Positions 33,706 through 46,207 of a DNA stretch of 64,000 nucleotides are shown here, one piece after another. Below the pieces are notes generated by a model. It ran no database searches. It had not been told where the DNA came from and saw only the letters and a program-made list of their open reading frames with translations. The DNA is from Astrocystis sublimbata. Lineage: Eukaryota > Ascomycota > Sordariomycetes > Xylariales > Xylariaceae. The stretch lies in contig JAJNNY010000015.1 of NCBI GenBank assembly GCA_022453515.1, positions 682,001-746,000 of the forward strand, written 5' to 3'. A program made the position numbers and the translations under genes. Numbering within the stretch: position 1 is the stretch's first letter; each line of letters opens with the position of its first letter.

Positions 33706-34185
33706 GATATCTTGGGGGCTTGAATTGTGGGAGTATCGAGCGGAGCTTACATGATTAAGTAGGGATCTGGTGGTAACATATTGAAAGTCTGGTATTAATA
33801 CACATCTTGGGGCTATGGGGCAGTCGTGGGCGGATTTACTTACCCTTTACGCATATGTACAGGGCAACCCCCAAACTGCGGCCTAGATACGCCACAAAAT
33901 GCGCAACGGCCCTATGCTGCGCCCCTAAGATGTGCAGGACTGGAAATAGCTGGCCAATCCTCTGTCAAATAATGTGACACAGGGCACATACCAGGAGAGA
34001 AGAAATGCTAAAATAGTAAACTCGACGCATAGCAGCTTACGAGGAGGCTTTAGCTGACATGAAGGCAATGACAGGAATGCCATGACTGGATCTGTCTACT
34101 GAGTTTCTCCTTTTCTCTTTTCCCTATTATTTGATTGTTGTTTCGATAATGTTTTTATATTGTTTCATGTTATAGCTAAGCAAAG
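33706..34185. other. Intergenic
   Basis: 480 bases between same-strand genes; T-rich 5' UTR-like stretch at 34105-34170. Nothing else seen. Confidence 0.45.
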
Positions 34186-37100
34186 ATGGTCGAACAGACA
34201 ACACCAGCCTTATGGCACCCAACATGCCTTCGAAAATCAGTACTATTTACTTTCTGTACTCTCCTTATTACTTTTGTTTCGGGGCTTATTCTCATGTGGT
34301 GTCTCGTCAATCGCTACAACGGGATACCTCTAACGCTCACTTCAAACCACTATACTTGGACATATGGACCAACTGCGATCTTCACTGTGGTGGTCAGTTT
34401 ATGGAAACAAGTAAATTATTGTACCATGGTAAGCCAACCATGGCATGAGCTCCACAATGGCCCGCAAGAAGCCGCTCAGACAGTACTCCTCGACTACATA
34501 TGGCCTCTCCAGATCACAAGCTTCACCAAGGCACTCAAGAACAGACACCTAGCCGTGGCAACATCAATCCTTATCTTCACTCTTCTTAGACTAGTCATGG
34601 TAGTATCTACTACACTCTTCGTCCTCGAGGACACTTCTTTCTCCCAAAATATACAAGCACAGCTAGTAACGAAGTTTAATGCTACCAAGTACCGCGACTC
34701 TATCCTTGGAAGCAAATCCATCGTGACAAGCGATCCGGTCTGGGATTATTTGGATCTACGGGAAGAGCATGGCGACGCGCCTCCTCCGGTTGAGCTTTCT
34801 ATGGCCTTCACGAACTACTCCATCAGCTCCGAAATCCACAAGGGCGCAGATAAAGTGTCCGTCCAGGTCGATGCTTTCCAAGTCAACACCACTTGTGAGA
34901 CTACCACCGTCCACTGGTCACAGAATCTGCCTGCCCGTTTCTTTAACTTAACGTTGAAAACTCCTTCGTGCGACATCGGTACAATTGAGATAGCGGCGTG
35001 CAATTCCCAGAATGCACTCTTCTGTCGTTTGGGATCTAGATATTTCCAATCCGGCTGGGTTGGATGCAGGGGTCAGGGCTTTGATGTTGTCAACTTCGGC
35101 GATCCTTATCTGAACGCTGATGAATATCGATTGGCAATTGTGACGATCGAAAGCGACGTGACGCTTGTTTCAGACCAAGAAACATATCCCGGTAACTATA
35201 GTGTTAATGTTCGGCGCATCGCGGCCGTTTCTTGTGGTCTGCAATACTCGATACATCAAGGCGTTGCGCATGGGCCAGCATTCGACACAAATAAAGTCGA
35301 CTCATTGGAAATCACAAACACACACCAGAGCCAGATCGACAATCTCACGGGTTCTGACATTCTTGATGCTATGTTCATCAGTGCTTCCAATGCAAATACT
35401 ACCAATACCTCTTTATCTATCGCTCTTATGGATGATGGACGTCTAGACCTTCTCGGGTTGTTGATGGGTTCAAGAACCATCGTACCAACCACGTTTGACC
35501 CACTTCTCGACGTGTCATCGCTCAAGAACAAAGCCGAAGTAACCTTCAACGGTCTAAGCCATCAATTGATGCGTCGATATTTCCTCTTGCCAGCTGATGT
35601 TGCAACTGCAGGCTCTATCCACTGCACAGAACGAAGGCTTTACACCAGGCAAGCCGCTTTATGGGCTATGGTTGGACTACTAGCCTTTATCTCCTGCCTT
35701 GTCCTGCTTTTCGCAGTTTACAGCAAGCAGGGAGTAGCACCACACTCTCCAGCTACCCTTGCTAACGCCGCCTACACCATGTCCAGAAGTCCGACCACGG
35801 GGCGACTTCTAAAAGAGTCTAATCTCATACGGCTGAGTGATATACGGAAATGTCTAGCCAACTATGACTTTTTCACAGTTGGAGATCGCACTGGGATGCT
35901 TCGCGTTGAGGCAGTGGCAGTGTCTCGTAAAGAAGCGTCAACGAAGTCGCCTGGCTTCCTTGCGAGAAAGTGGGAGTCAACAAGCTGGAAACGCAAAAGC
36001 CAGTCACCAGACCCCAAACCACGAAAGAAAGGGGCATGGATGCCATATTCCAGTCACCGCCACGCAATAGCATTGACTTTGATACTTCCCGCGACCGCAA
36101 TTGGAACTCTCGAGATTCTTCGATATTTATCCGACAACAACGAGCATTTTGTGACCGTTGCATCTGACGCTAGTATAGCTGCATATGCTATTCGGTACAG
36201 CTCTATTGCTATAGTTCTCATTATCTCTACTCTTTTCAACACGTTAGATTTTGCCATTGCCACCATGACATCATTTAGCGCGTTGGCTATCGGGGGTGCA
36301 ACCGCAGAACGCACGATACAATTCACCATTCTGGGTGACCTACCACCAGTAGCATTATATAAGACGATATATCACATGCACATTGGGGCCACGCTGTCGC
36401 TGGTGGCGTCTACCATTGGTAGCCTTCTAACAATCGCCATCTCTGGTCTATGGGTAGAGACGGCCATTGAGATTTCTCGAAATGTCACCGTCGAGGTTCA
36501 ATCAGATTGGAACGTTGGTTTCACAGGGACCTCAATTAACACATTTCTCGCCGGCATTGTGGAGGAGGACACGATCGCCCTGTTCAACGACGTTGAGCAT
36601 GGTGTGCCTGACAAGGCAACACTCATTTGGGGCAACGTGGTCTTGCCAAGAGTAGGGAATCCTCAGCCCTCAATCACTTCACAGCTCAAAGAAACCTCGG
36701 AAGAGAGCGCTCCAGAGTATCATATTACTGTGCCGGCCGTCAGACCATTTCTTGAATGCTCGGAACTACCCTCATCAGCGATTCATGCAAGCGCCGATTT
36801 ATCTAATGATGGTTTAAGAGGTCATCGCTGGCTATCCCGAACGTTCGAGGCCACGGCTACGCTTCCAGCAGGCTGTGTTGATCCATACTCATCAGCTGAA
36901 CAATCTGATACGATCAGCTTTTCTGACTGGTTCGATGACTATAATAATAACACTAGCGGATGGGTAGGCTGGATATTCGACCTCTCGGTCATCTTGAAAT
37001 CTGACAAGGCCCCGGCAGAAGGTTGCCCGTCTTTAGGTGCCATCTACGGAACGTACGAAGGTGCCGAGCAACCGCACCTAAACCTCACCGCCCTCATATG

Positions 37101-37986
37101 TACTCAACATCTTCAATTGGTCCAAGCGAATGTCCCTTATCCTGCCGACATGTCATTTACGCCCAACCTCACTAAGCAAGTGCATTTAAACTCAATCCCC
37201 CCCAAAAACATCGTCGATTCACAATCCGGCAGCTCCTCACTCGGGACAGAAATTTCTGAAAGCTTCTATCATCTTGAGGTGACTGGCCCGGTTGACGATA
37301 AGATTCAGATTGATCCCTTTTTCAGCCGCATAATCGGCGGACAGACGGCGATCGAGCGCGAGAGTCTCTTAGGGAGTGAAAATGTCGATACGGTAATAGC
37401 CGCCATGAACGATCTCTACCAGAAATTCATGGTACGCGTTGTCGACCTCGAATGGCGTCGTAACACAGGCGGTGAGAATAGCACCCAATACCCTTCCGAC
37501 AAAAATATCGCCCCAGGTTACATGACAGTGACCACCAAGCGGCTGAAAATCAACAAGACATCGAAAATCGTGCTGCAGACAATCTTGGGTACGATGGTCC
37601 TACTTGGGGGAGCGGCCTGGTGGTGCGTAGACATGCGCGTGCTGCCGAGAAACCCCTACCCCATTGCAAGTAGTATGGCACTTTTTGCGGGATCACGCCT
37701 CATTGGAGCGTCTGGTCACTCTCCGGATGGTAGCAGGGAACAGGAACAGCAATGGAGAATCAAGAGGAAGCCCCTTGTGGTATTGAAGGGTGGGAGATTT
37801 CGTCTAGGATGGTGGGATGGGTCGAATGCTGTAGCAGGTGATAGCAGTGGTGATGATCCCGCTTCCCACGCTCTGTTATCGTCGACAGAGAGGAGAAGAT
37901 TTGGTATTGATGTCGAGGATATTAGTAAGGCATCAACGGGGTCCAGAACCGATACTGTTGTTTTCAGGAAAAGGAAGCCTAGGTAG
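34186..37986 (+). CDS. Large multi-pass membrane protein, DUF3433 family
   Basis: 1266 residues in one uninterrupted frame. The N-terminal pattern WHPTCLRKS, a first hydrophobic helix (about 18-42), YTWTYGPTAIFTVVVSLW and the motif QPWHEL are typical of the fungal DUF3433 proteins. Large extracellular-looking regions rich in Asn glycosylation sites (NYS, NTT, NLT) alternate with membrane helices near 490-515, 625-720, 740-770 and 1130-1150. The part around 620-770 (HRHAIALTLILPATAIGTLEIL) resembles a second copy of the N-terminal membrane module, so the protein seems built of two repeats. A basic cytoplasmic tail follows. Function of the family is unknown to me. Intron-free, unlike its neighbours. 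Confidence 0.85.
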   Translation: MVEQTTPALWHPTCLRKSVLFTFCTLLITFVSGLILMWCLVNRYNGIPLTLTSNHYTWTYGPTAIFTVVVSLWKQVNYCTMVSQPWHELHNGPQEAAQTVLLDYIWPLQITSFTKALKNRHLAVATSILIFTLLRLVMVVSTTLFVLEDTSFSQNIQAQLVTKFNATKYRDSILGSKSIVTSDPVWDYLDLREEHGDAPPPVELSMAFTNYSISSEIHKGADKVSVQVDAFQVNTTCETTTVHWSQNLPARFFNLTLKTPSCDIGTIEIAACNSQNALFCRLGSRYFQSGWVGCRGQGFDVVNFGDPYLNADEYRLAIVTIESDVTLVSDQETYPGNYSVNVRRIAAVSCGLQYSIHQGVAHGPAFDTNKVDSLEITNTHQSQIDNLTGSDILDAMFISASNANTTNTSLSIALMDDGRLDLLGLLMGSRTIVPTTFDPLLDVSSLKNKAEVTFNGLSHQLMRRYFLLPADVATAGSIHCTERRLYTRQAALWAMVGLLAFISCLVLLFAVYSKQGVAPHSPATLANAAYTMSRSPTTGRLLKESNLIRLSDIRKCLANYDFFTVGDRTGMLRVEAVAVSRKEASTKSPGFLARKWESTSWKRKSQSPDPKPRKKGAWMPYSSHRHAIALTLILPATAIGTLEILRYLSDNNEHFVTVASDASIAAYAIRYSSIAIVLIISTLFNTLDFAIATMTSFSALAIGGATAERTIQFTILGDLPPVALYKTIYHMHIGATLSLVASTIGSLLTIAISGLWVETAIEISRNVTVEVQSDWNVGFTGTSINTFLAGIVEEDTIALFNDVEHGVPDKATLIWGNVVLPRVGNPQPSITSQLKETSEESAPEYHITVPAVRPFLECSELPSSAIHASADLSNDGLRGHRWLSRTFEATATLPAGCVDPYSSAEQSDTISFSDWFDDYNNNTSGWVGWIFDLSVILKSDKAPAEGCPSLGAIYGTYEGAEQPHLNLTALICTQHLQLVQANVPYPADMSFTPNLTKQVHLNSIPPKNIVDSQSGSSSLGTEISESFYHLEVTGPVDDKIQIDPFFSRIIGGQTAIERESLLGSENVDTVIAAMNDLYQKFMVRVVDLEWRRNTGGENSTQYPSDKNIAPGYMTVTTKRLKINKTSKIVLQTILGTMVLLGGAAWWCVDMRVLPRNPYPIASSMALFAGSRLIGASGHSPDGSREQEQQWRIKRKPLVVLKGGRFRLGWWDGSNAVAGDSSGDDPASHALLSSTERRRFGIDVEDISKASTGSRTDTVVFRKRKPR

Positions 37987-39968
37987 ATTCTCGTGCTTGA
38001 TATCATCCACATTTGCTTTGTAAAATACTGCCAATAGATGATGTTCATAGTGTCCATAATCAACTTATCACTATACTTATCCGAGCTGATGATTATCTTT
38101 CCACCTCTCTTGTATATGAAACTAGTAGTCATATAAGAAGTACACTTATATAGCACATACCTGCCCAAATAACACTGGAATGCCTGAGGGTAATCAAGCC
38201 GCATAATCTTATTCCCCTCTCGTCGCCCTAGCTACCAATGCCTATCATTACGTTCTATGCACTGGTTCCCCTCAGCTGATGTCATCTTCGCCTGCATGCA
38301 ACGGATCTGCATGTGCAAACTAAAGCACCAATTTTATATACCAGGTTACCCTACAGGCTTCTAAACAACCTTCTAAAGGCCGGACTGGTTTGGCCTAGCG
38401 GAGCAGCGAAGCAACATTACTACCTAGCGTAAACATACTTACGTAGCGTCGTGAGGTCCCGGGGGTTCGATTCCCTCGACGGCCATATATTTTTTTCTCT
38501 TTTTCGTTATTGTTTCTTGATAACTCACATACCATGCGACACTTGTCTATCATTGGCACACGTTTTTTAAATTGCTAATGCGATCCGTTGCCTAACCTGC
38601 CTTGCTAGACATAGTGTTCTAGACCTATGAACGGCCATTTAACTCAGACGCGCCTAAGCCCGCTACACATGAGAACCTTTTTGGCTTTTAGTTTGAGCCC
38701 AGCGACTAATGCTGGGGGGAGTTCTGGGAGAGTTGGTCAGGGGTAATTGATTTTGAACCTTCCCTAATTCTGATCTAGTCCAGACCCGGACATGGTGGGT
38801 CGAGTAGGTCAAGGCCAGCCCCTGAAAACACTTGTACTTATTCACGACAAAGCAGCCTTCATATCTCCAGCAAACGCAGGAACATAGCTGATAATCCACG
38901 GCAGTGGCAGATATCATAGATTTCTACGAAAAACGACGCTTGGCATCTAATTGCACCTGCTTATCTAGGGTGCGAGATGTTGCACGATATTCCTTAAACT
39001 TGCTCATATTAGCGCGTCGGCTCCGTGTGGGTCTCGTTGATGGGGAAGAACTCCGACGGCCCATTCTTGGGTGAACTTCACGATAATCCGACGAGCTCTA
39101 CTGCCCCCTACCTATACATAGTACTCTGAAAAATGTCTTGATATCAATTCCTAAACCTCCTGTGATATGTGATCAAGACTCAAACCTATAGAACACGATG
39201 TTGAAACAGACATTTCTGGTTTCAAAATCAGGATAATATCATAATACAATCAAGAAGGGCGAAATAGCTCAAACTTGCTCGCACGTCAGGCGTATATAAT
39301 CCTTTACTTCTCATATGCCAACACGGTTCCGCTTCCAACGACAGGCGACTTATTCTGATGCATGGGAGAGCCCTATCTCCCGCTAAATCATGCACCCCAG
39401 GCTCCTCCAGGTCTGATACCAGCCACAAGTCGATCTAGATACAACGCTGGCATGCCAACGAGAACCAATAACATTCTCAAATGTTCTCTTGTGCATTGAA
39501 AGCGACACCAGAACGTGGACTCGGTGTTCGTCCTTAAGACTCATCTTATTTATCTGACCTTCAGCTCGGACAGAATGGCAAGTACCTACGCCACTATACA
39601 TGGGGTTGCTGACCGACGGGGGTGAACAGCAGCGCCGTTTACACTACCACGTTGATATATCCGCAACACATGATGAGTGCTGCCTACATAATGGCTCGCT
39701 TCTTGGAGCCCGTTCATAATGCGTGCGATACAGTTGAGCATGTTTGAGCCCTTAAGCCCGGATTAGTATACCGATGTCGTGATCACACACCTAGGCTATC
39801 AGCCACTCCAAATCCTTTCCGTGCGACAGTGGCAAGAGGAGTCTCCCGGATGATGTAGCCATGACCCTTCGACGCGAACCAACAACAGTGGAGCATATGT
39901 ATCTACATAGATAAGCTAGGGACCAAGCCGACGCGAAGCTTAGCGTGCGTAGTCTTCTCTTTCGTTGC
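37987..39968. other. Intergenic with tRNA-like element 3
   Basis: About 2 kb without a protein gene that I can support; contains the tRNA-like element at 38378-38485. The remaining short frames have no domain. Confidence 0.45.
38378..38485 (+). other. tRNA-like element 3
   Basis: A T arm (GGGGG-TTCGATT-CCCTC) is followed by GACGGCC-A, and GGCCGGA at the left end pairs with it at five of seven positions. An A-box-like TGGTTTGGCCTAGCGG lies near the left end, and a T7 run (about 38491) follows. The middle is too long for a plain tRNA. Could be an intron-containing type II tRNA that has decayed or a tRNA-derived repeat; not assigned to an amino acid. Confidence 0.4.
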
Positions 39969-40973
39969 ATGGCTAACAGAGCCCGTCCTGTTTTCCAATC
40001 TCCCCCAGAAGCCAATTACCTGAGTTTGGAAATGGCTCTCGTAACCGCCGTGATAGCGTGGACTCGACAGCAGGCCGTGCGCCGCCCCGTCGACGCCTTG
40101 CAGACCATCGCGCTCACGACGGAGTTCGTGATCGCTTGCATCGCTGTCGGGCTCCTGCTGAGCGTATACCCTGTGGAAATCCGGCAGACGTTATGGCGGA
40201 TTGGTGGAGAGGCTGGGTGGAATTCGAACCCGAGGCTGCGGATTTACTTCTTTGCCAACTACAAGGAGCCGCCTGCGATACCTCTAATCTGGACACAAAG
40301 GTATTTGACTATTTATTCACTGATGCATTAACTCACTTATCTATCGCCTCTTCCCTCCCAAACACGAGTAAGAATCATGTTACGTTGTGCTGATACGCTT
40401 CTTCCTTATAATCACAGACTAAACGAGACAACGCTGGGAATCTCCATTCTTTCCCTCGCGATATCCCTCACGAGGATCTTCTTCGCTTACTTCCACATCA
40501 CGGCCGGTGCATGCAATGCCTTCTATGACGCTTTGCTCTCCATGTTCTGGGCCTACAGCGTCTTGATCCAGGCATCCGGCGATTATAGCGACCCTGAGCA
40601 CTGGAGTCCCAGACCCTGGTATCTCGAAAGGGGCTGTGGGGAGATCTCGCCCTCCTATCTTGGGATCTGCCGCCTTTCGAGGGCTGCTTTCGGAATATCT
40701 GTTCTCTTAGCGTGCGTACTTCTTCTCCTTTTCGAGGAATTTGTAGGATTGCTTCGGAGTGCGACTAACACGGCCACGCAAACAAATAGTGTCTTCCATA
40801 TATCCCGTGTGATTATGTCACTCTTGAGAGTAGCGTACAGTTGTGGCAAGTCGAAGATTTTTGACGGGGGAGCCGAGCGTGCGTATCGGCAGTTTTGGTA
40901 CGATGAGAATGAGGGGCGCAGTGATGTCGAGAAAATGTCTTTGGTCAATGCCCGACGAGGCGACATACAATGA
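39969..40973 (+). CDS. Small multi-pass membrane protein, unknown
   Basis: 295 residues in two exons (39969-40300 and 40418-40973) joined across a 117-nt intron (TQ-RLNETTLGISIL). About four to five hydrophobic segments are visible: ALTTEFVIACIAVGLLLSVY, ETTLGISILSLAISL, AFYDALLSMFWAYSVLI, AAFGISVLLACVLLLLF and a weaker one; the C-terminus is charged. Resembles the many fungal integral membrane proteins of the rhodopsin-like/unknown class but lacks a motif I can name. The start is uncertain: ATG 39969 is the first in frame, ATG 40032 is possible, and an upstream exon cannot be excluded. Confidence 0.65.
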
Positions 40974-42588
40974 GTGTTTTAGGATTAAGCTAGATTGGAA
41001 TGTGATCTTAGCTACCAAAGTGATGTGGCACCCAGCTTAAGGCCATAACCTTTGCATTGCTAGAACTTGCATGTAGTGTGTCCCTGCATGTTCCTGCGCA
41101 CGATGTTTTACAAGTTCGATTCTGCCCCCAAGTAGCTTCATGAGCTTCAAGAGGTTGTCCCTATCCCTTTCGTATCATATCTTAAGACATCTTCGTCGCT
41201 AGCCGCGTTAGCAGCGTCCATAAACTCCTTCGTCCCATCGTTTTATCGTCGCGAAACGGTATGCGAGATATATACATAATGGGAGTACTTGATTTCCGGT
41301 ACTTGAAGGGACGCGACGATGACAACGCACAGCAAGTGAAGACGCGGCAGATTGACGATCGTAACAAGCCCCGGACCCAGTGTCTGTGCACTTCGACGGA
41401 GCTCTAACTATAAATGTCGACGCTATAACGGTTGCTCTAAACCTCTAGACTATCAAGAGAGATCGAAAGATAAACATTGTCAAGTCGGAGAATTAACCGT
41501 CTGCGGCCACTTGTATGCCGGACCGTGACAGGTGCGTACGTCAGGAAGAGGAACTTTTGGTTAGCTGTTAGAGGACAACAACACCATAACGAGTGACCAA
41601 CTTAAGCTGAAAGGTGTGGAAATAGGCTCCGAGTGAGGTTTCGGGGCCTCAAACGGGTACCTTGGGAGCAGGGAGCATCCAAAGCATCACTCGACCTACA
41701 CGTCGTCTCCCCCCTGTAGGCTATCATCCGCCCGTTGCTCAGGTCATGTTGCTTTACTTAACATGTCACAGCCGATACGACACTATAATTGTTGATTCTG
41801 ACGCCCAACTTTGATATCCAGTCGTTTTAAGCATCTATTCGTTAACCGCGATTAAGCGTTAAAGATGCCATGCTACATCACCTTGCACCGCTGCCGCCAC
41901 GATTATATCCCAGACACACGCAATCAAGAACTTGTTCTCTTGATCCTGCAACCATGAGCAGCTGCTGGGGACTTCTGTACAAACAACTAACCTAGAAAGC
42001 AAAACCTCTCCCATCTAATGTCGGGCTCAGGGGTAAGATACCCACCGGGTAAAAGGCATGAGTAGCTGTCCTTTGCACAATATCCAAGTGTCACTAAATC
42101 AATCATGTCATTGGTAAATAATCATACAGAACTTAAGCATGAGACTAATTGAATCAAATTTACAGAGTTCCCCAGAGGAGAGTGCACTAGCTATGCTTTT
42201 GAATGAGTGGTTGTGTACTCCTGCAATGTACTAAATTAGTATATCCCTAGATATATGAGATGAGGATGGCAGCCTGTAGGGCTAACTCGCAGGCTGTCAT
42301 ACCTATAGGGGTTATTAATGCTTTTAGCTTTCAACTTTACTATTAAATTTCCAGTCTGATATTTATTGCATGTCCTTTAACATAGCCCAGTAGTAATAAT
42401 AGCATAAGGTCTTATTATTAGTAAAGGAAACCCGAGGTCTTAGATATGAAGTACTAAACAATCTTGGCATTACACTTCGCATGGTAAAAGTGGAATGGCT
42501 ACACTAGTGTATATGAAGTTTTCAGAGCACGAACAAGATTGTTACTAACTCTTAAGAGCTCGAATCTCTTGGTTATCATAGCCCATAG
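40974..42588. other. Convergent intergenic, no gene seen
   Basis: 1.6 kb between the 3' ends of the membrane-protein gene and the ankyrin gene. AT-rich near 42100-42480. Short frames only. Confidence 0.45.
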
Positions 42589-45500
42589 CTAATCGCAGGA
42601 GTTTTGCTGTGCGAACTGTTCAATCATCTCTGCGATCGGGTAATCACCCCTTTTAATGGCCACCTCAATAGCCCCATCGTATGGAGTTTTCCCCTGCTTG
42701 TAGCTCTGTGCACCTCTTTTGAGAAGAACATCCACCATGTCTAACCGACCAAGTCTAGCCGCAGTATCCAATGGGCTTTGTCTGCTGTCATTCATAGGTT
42801 CAAATACCTCTCTGCGCGTGTCGGCATGGATGTTGGCCCCTGCGTCCAGCAACATGAAGAAAGCAGGCATTGAATTTCTCACTATAGCCTTATAAAGGGG
42901 AGTCAACTCTGTATTAGCACCGCCGCCGTTGGGATCGGCACCCTTGTCAATTAAATATTGAACAACATCGAGCTTGTTATCACGCCCATATGAATTTGAA
43001 GTGATTGCGCATACTAGAGCAGTATATACGTACCCAGGTTGTCCCGGTGTGTTGATTGTAGCACCTCGGATAAGCAGTTGCTGAATAACATGAAGGCGAA
43101 GTTTGCTGGCTGCTAGTTGCAACGGCGTGGTTGGGCTTTTATCCGTGAGCGGTGAATCAATAACTGCGCCGGCTTCTATCACCCGATCGATCAGCGCATC
43201 GGGGGCATTGTACAAGAGCAATCGGCTCAAAATGTTCGTATCCAATGCGATCCCATTGTTCAGAAATTCAGAGAAAAGATGGCACCTTTGCTCCTTTTCG
43301 ATCACGAAGTAATACCCTTCTAGAGGCAAAATTATTTCAACAACGCATGCGCAATTGCCCCTGAGTATTTCGTATATTTGTTTCGTACCCTCTGGAGGGG
43401 ATTCTGCTGACGTTTGAGGCGTTATTTTTGTTCGTCTCTCGGAAGGGTGTGAGCAAAACTTCAAACCACGGGACAGAAGAAACAGTAAAGTCTTCACACT
43501 CGCACCCCCCTCAATGGCGGAACGCAGTATATCTTTCCCTATGGTCGTCACATCGTTGGGCTTAATCAGCTCTTGAAGTAGCATACCGATAATCGTCTCA
43601 TCCAGTTCGGCACGTCGTTGCTTCAACATTTTGGTCAACGTGTTGAAGCCGTATGCATCGGCAAGACCTTGCCTTAGAAAATAGCTCAAAACCTCCAATT
43701 GTTCATGCCGTTTTGAAGGGGACAAAGATATCGTCCTCAGGTGCAGAGCAGTATTACCAAACATTGACCGTTGTTTCCAAACTGCAGCCCAAAGAAGGTT
43801 GAACCCAAAAACATCGAATCTCAAGTCAGCGCCCAGCTCAATCAATTGAACAACCGCGTCGAAGTACTTGCCAGCTGCTGCCCGCATCAATGGGTGCAAG
43901 TGTCCCTGACTAGGCGAAATAAGCATCCTAGCGCTTGGGTCAACCCCGACTTGGACAAAAGCTTGTATAGCAACTGTTTTTCCGTGTCCCGCTACCAATG
44001 TTAAGGCAGCTTCTAGAAGTGTTTTTATAGGGTCGTTTCCATGTTGTTTAGGCGCTGTATATGATATTTGACGGCAGTACTCGAGGCCTACTCCCTTCTC
44101 CAAAAGTTGTGACCCATTGACTAGACTGCATGGCTGCCTCTCGTTAAGATAAGCTCTAAGCTCCTCTGTTCCGCGATCAGCAGCCATCATTAAGCCTGAT
44201 AGAGTCAGTTCGGTCCTCGCTCTCTCCTTGTCAATGATAGCTTGATATAATTCAATCTCATTATCAAGCCATAGAATATCCGAAAGGAGGCAGGGGAAAG
44301 GGAAGTCATGGCGGAATGAGATATCGTCCGAGCCAAGCTCTCCAAAAACCCGCTCAGTGGGCCCGAAAGATTTGATGGGGGTGTCGAGGTTAAACCCATT
44401 CATGTCCACAAAGTTTAGAAACCGTTGTCGTCGTGATGAACCGCTAGGAATCCAATCTTGTGGATGTAGAGACAATAGTTGCTCAATTAGAGCTTTTTCT
44501 ATGCTCACTTCAAGTGCTCCTCCCGAGTGGAGGAACATTGATAGTATTCCGATATCGACATAATACGCCGCGGAAAGTATTACAGATTTAGAAACTGGAC
44601 GATTATCCGAGGGACTCATCATTTCATTGGTGAGTAGATGCTGAACAAAGGAGTTCCCCAAAACCGTTGATCCTAGGTGTATCGCTGCCGAGCTGATACT
44701 TGGGACGTTTTGCGTGATAAACTTTCCGCTGTTGGTTTGCAACGCAATTTCTATTAGTGCTTTGAATGCGTCCACAGATTTCATATATGCGGCTAAATGC
44801 ATGAGTTTTTTCCACATAAGTGCCACAGCTGGCGAATTGAGACTGAAGAAGACCTTCAGAATGTGTTTATTGGCTTGCATTCCGATCCAGTCAACAATCG
44901 CCTGTGGATTCGCGATTTCCTCAAAGTCCCAAACAGAATTGATCAAGATAGGGCACAGACTGCCCAAAGTTCCCATGAAATGAAGCTGCGATGGACTAAT
45001 GGTATTCGTTTGAGGACTAGTATGCGTAAGGCCTTGTATGTCATGGAAGTAGGAGGGGACATGTTGTGTATGCTCGGAGCCCCAGGGAGAGTTGCGCTGT
45101 TCATTGCGACCTGATGCATATCCACGGAAGCTGAGATGGCCGTCACTGACTGTAATTATATGGAATTAGCTGTTGTGTATACAGGTAGCTGCTTTCTATC
45201 AAGATGGACACATACCAGTCTGTAAACACATAGTTATCACTTTGGAAGTCGGCACTTCGGCCCAGTCGTAAAATGAAGATTGAGGATTCAAGATCATCCG
45301 GGCCCAGCTAGAAGCTAAGGCATGTTGGGATAAGTGGCAAGCACCAGGTCCCATGTTAATAGACGCAATGGGTGAAAAGGGGCTCGGCGAGCGTGCGACG
45401 GAAGATCTTGAAGTAATAACACCCATAGTTGGTGATGGCGGCGGTGTTTTCAGAGTAATACCTTCCGGCAAATCAGGAATTTGTGCTATATTAGTTAGCG

Positions 45501-45854
45501 GCGATTAAAATGCGGACGATGAACCCTGAATGCACCTACCCCTTGACAGGCGCTTTCGCAAATACTCTGTCTTGTTTCTCGCGATCTTCCTTCGAAAAAC
45601 AGCCTCAGGCTGCAAAACACCACATAAGTAGACCTCTGTATCTTTTCCATCTCTCTCTTTCCTTTTTTTGACATGGGCCTCGACTATAAGCCATTTCTGG
45701 ATCGTCAACTTCTTGGCAAGGCCTATGTGCCGTAGACCTTCCTCGTACTGTTTGGTGCTGCATGGGTGACAGCTGTTAGCATTGTGTCACTCTCATGCAG
45801 CCATGACAACTCCGTTCAACTGACCTCATTTCGGGGAAACCATGAGTGGACTCC

Positions 45855-45859
45855 ATGAT
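45855..45859. repeat. Target-site duplication, left copy (ATGAT)
   Basis: ATGAT directly before the left LTR; identical to 53163-53167. Confidence 0.93.
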
Positions 45860-46190
45860 TGTAACAAGGGCTAGATTTCTAGGGCTTGGAATAGGCTTCG
45901 ATTCAGCTAATAATTCTCTAGGGCACAAAAGGGTCCATGTCCTCCTAAAGCCTCTACTCCAGGCTGGAGAAATCCCTTCTATTTATGCTCCTTCTGGCAG
46001 CCCTTAAGGCCGGCTTCGGACCTTCCTCGGGTCTGCGGCAACGCCTCACTTATGCCTGTTGGTTATCGCCTGTATACGGAGGTCCTTATAACCTTCTAGA
46101 TCCGTAGCTCTGATCTAATTATCTATATATTCAGAGGTTTAGGGCGTGTAGGCTTCCTATTTGGGTAGCCCGGAAGTGACCCGTGTGATA
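45860..46190 (-). repeat. LTR (3' LTR of the element)
   Basis: 331 bp, aligned without gaps to 52832-53162. By my hand count 15 positions differ, all transitions. Its right terminus reads ...GTGATA where the other copy has ...GTGACA, so the terminal CA (TG on the element strand) is mutated. Confidence 0.93.
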
Positions 46191-46207
46191 CTATCTCCCT
46201 TCTTTTT
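46191..46207 (-). other. Polypurine tract
   Basis: On the minus strand AAAAAGAAGGGAGATAG abuts the 3' LTR, the expected plus-strand priming site for reverse transcription. Confidence 0.75.
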
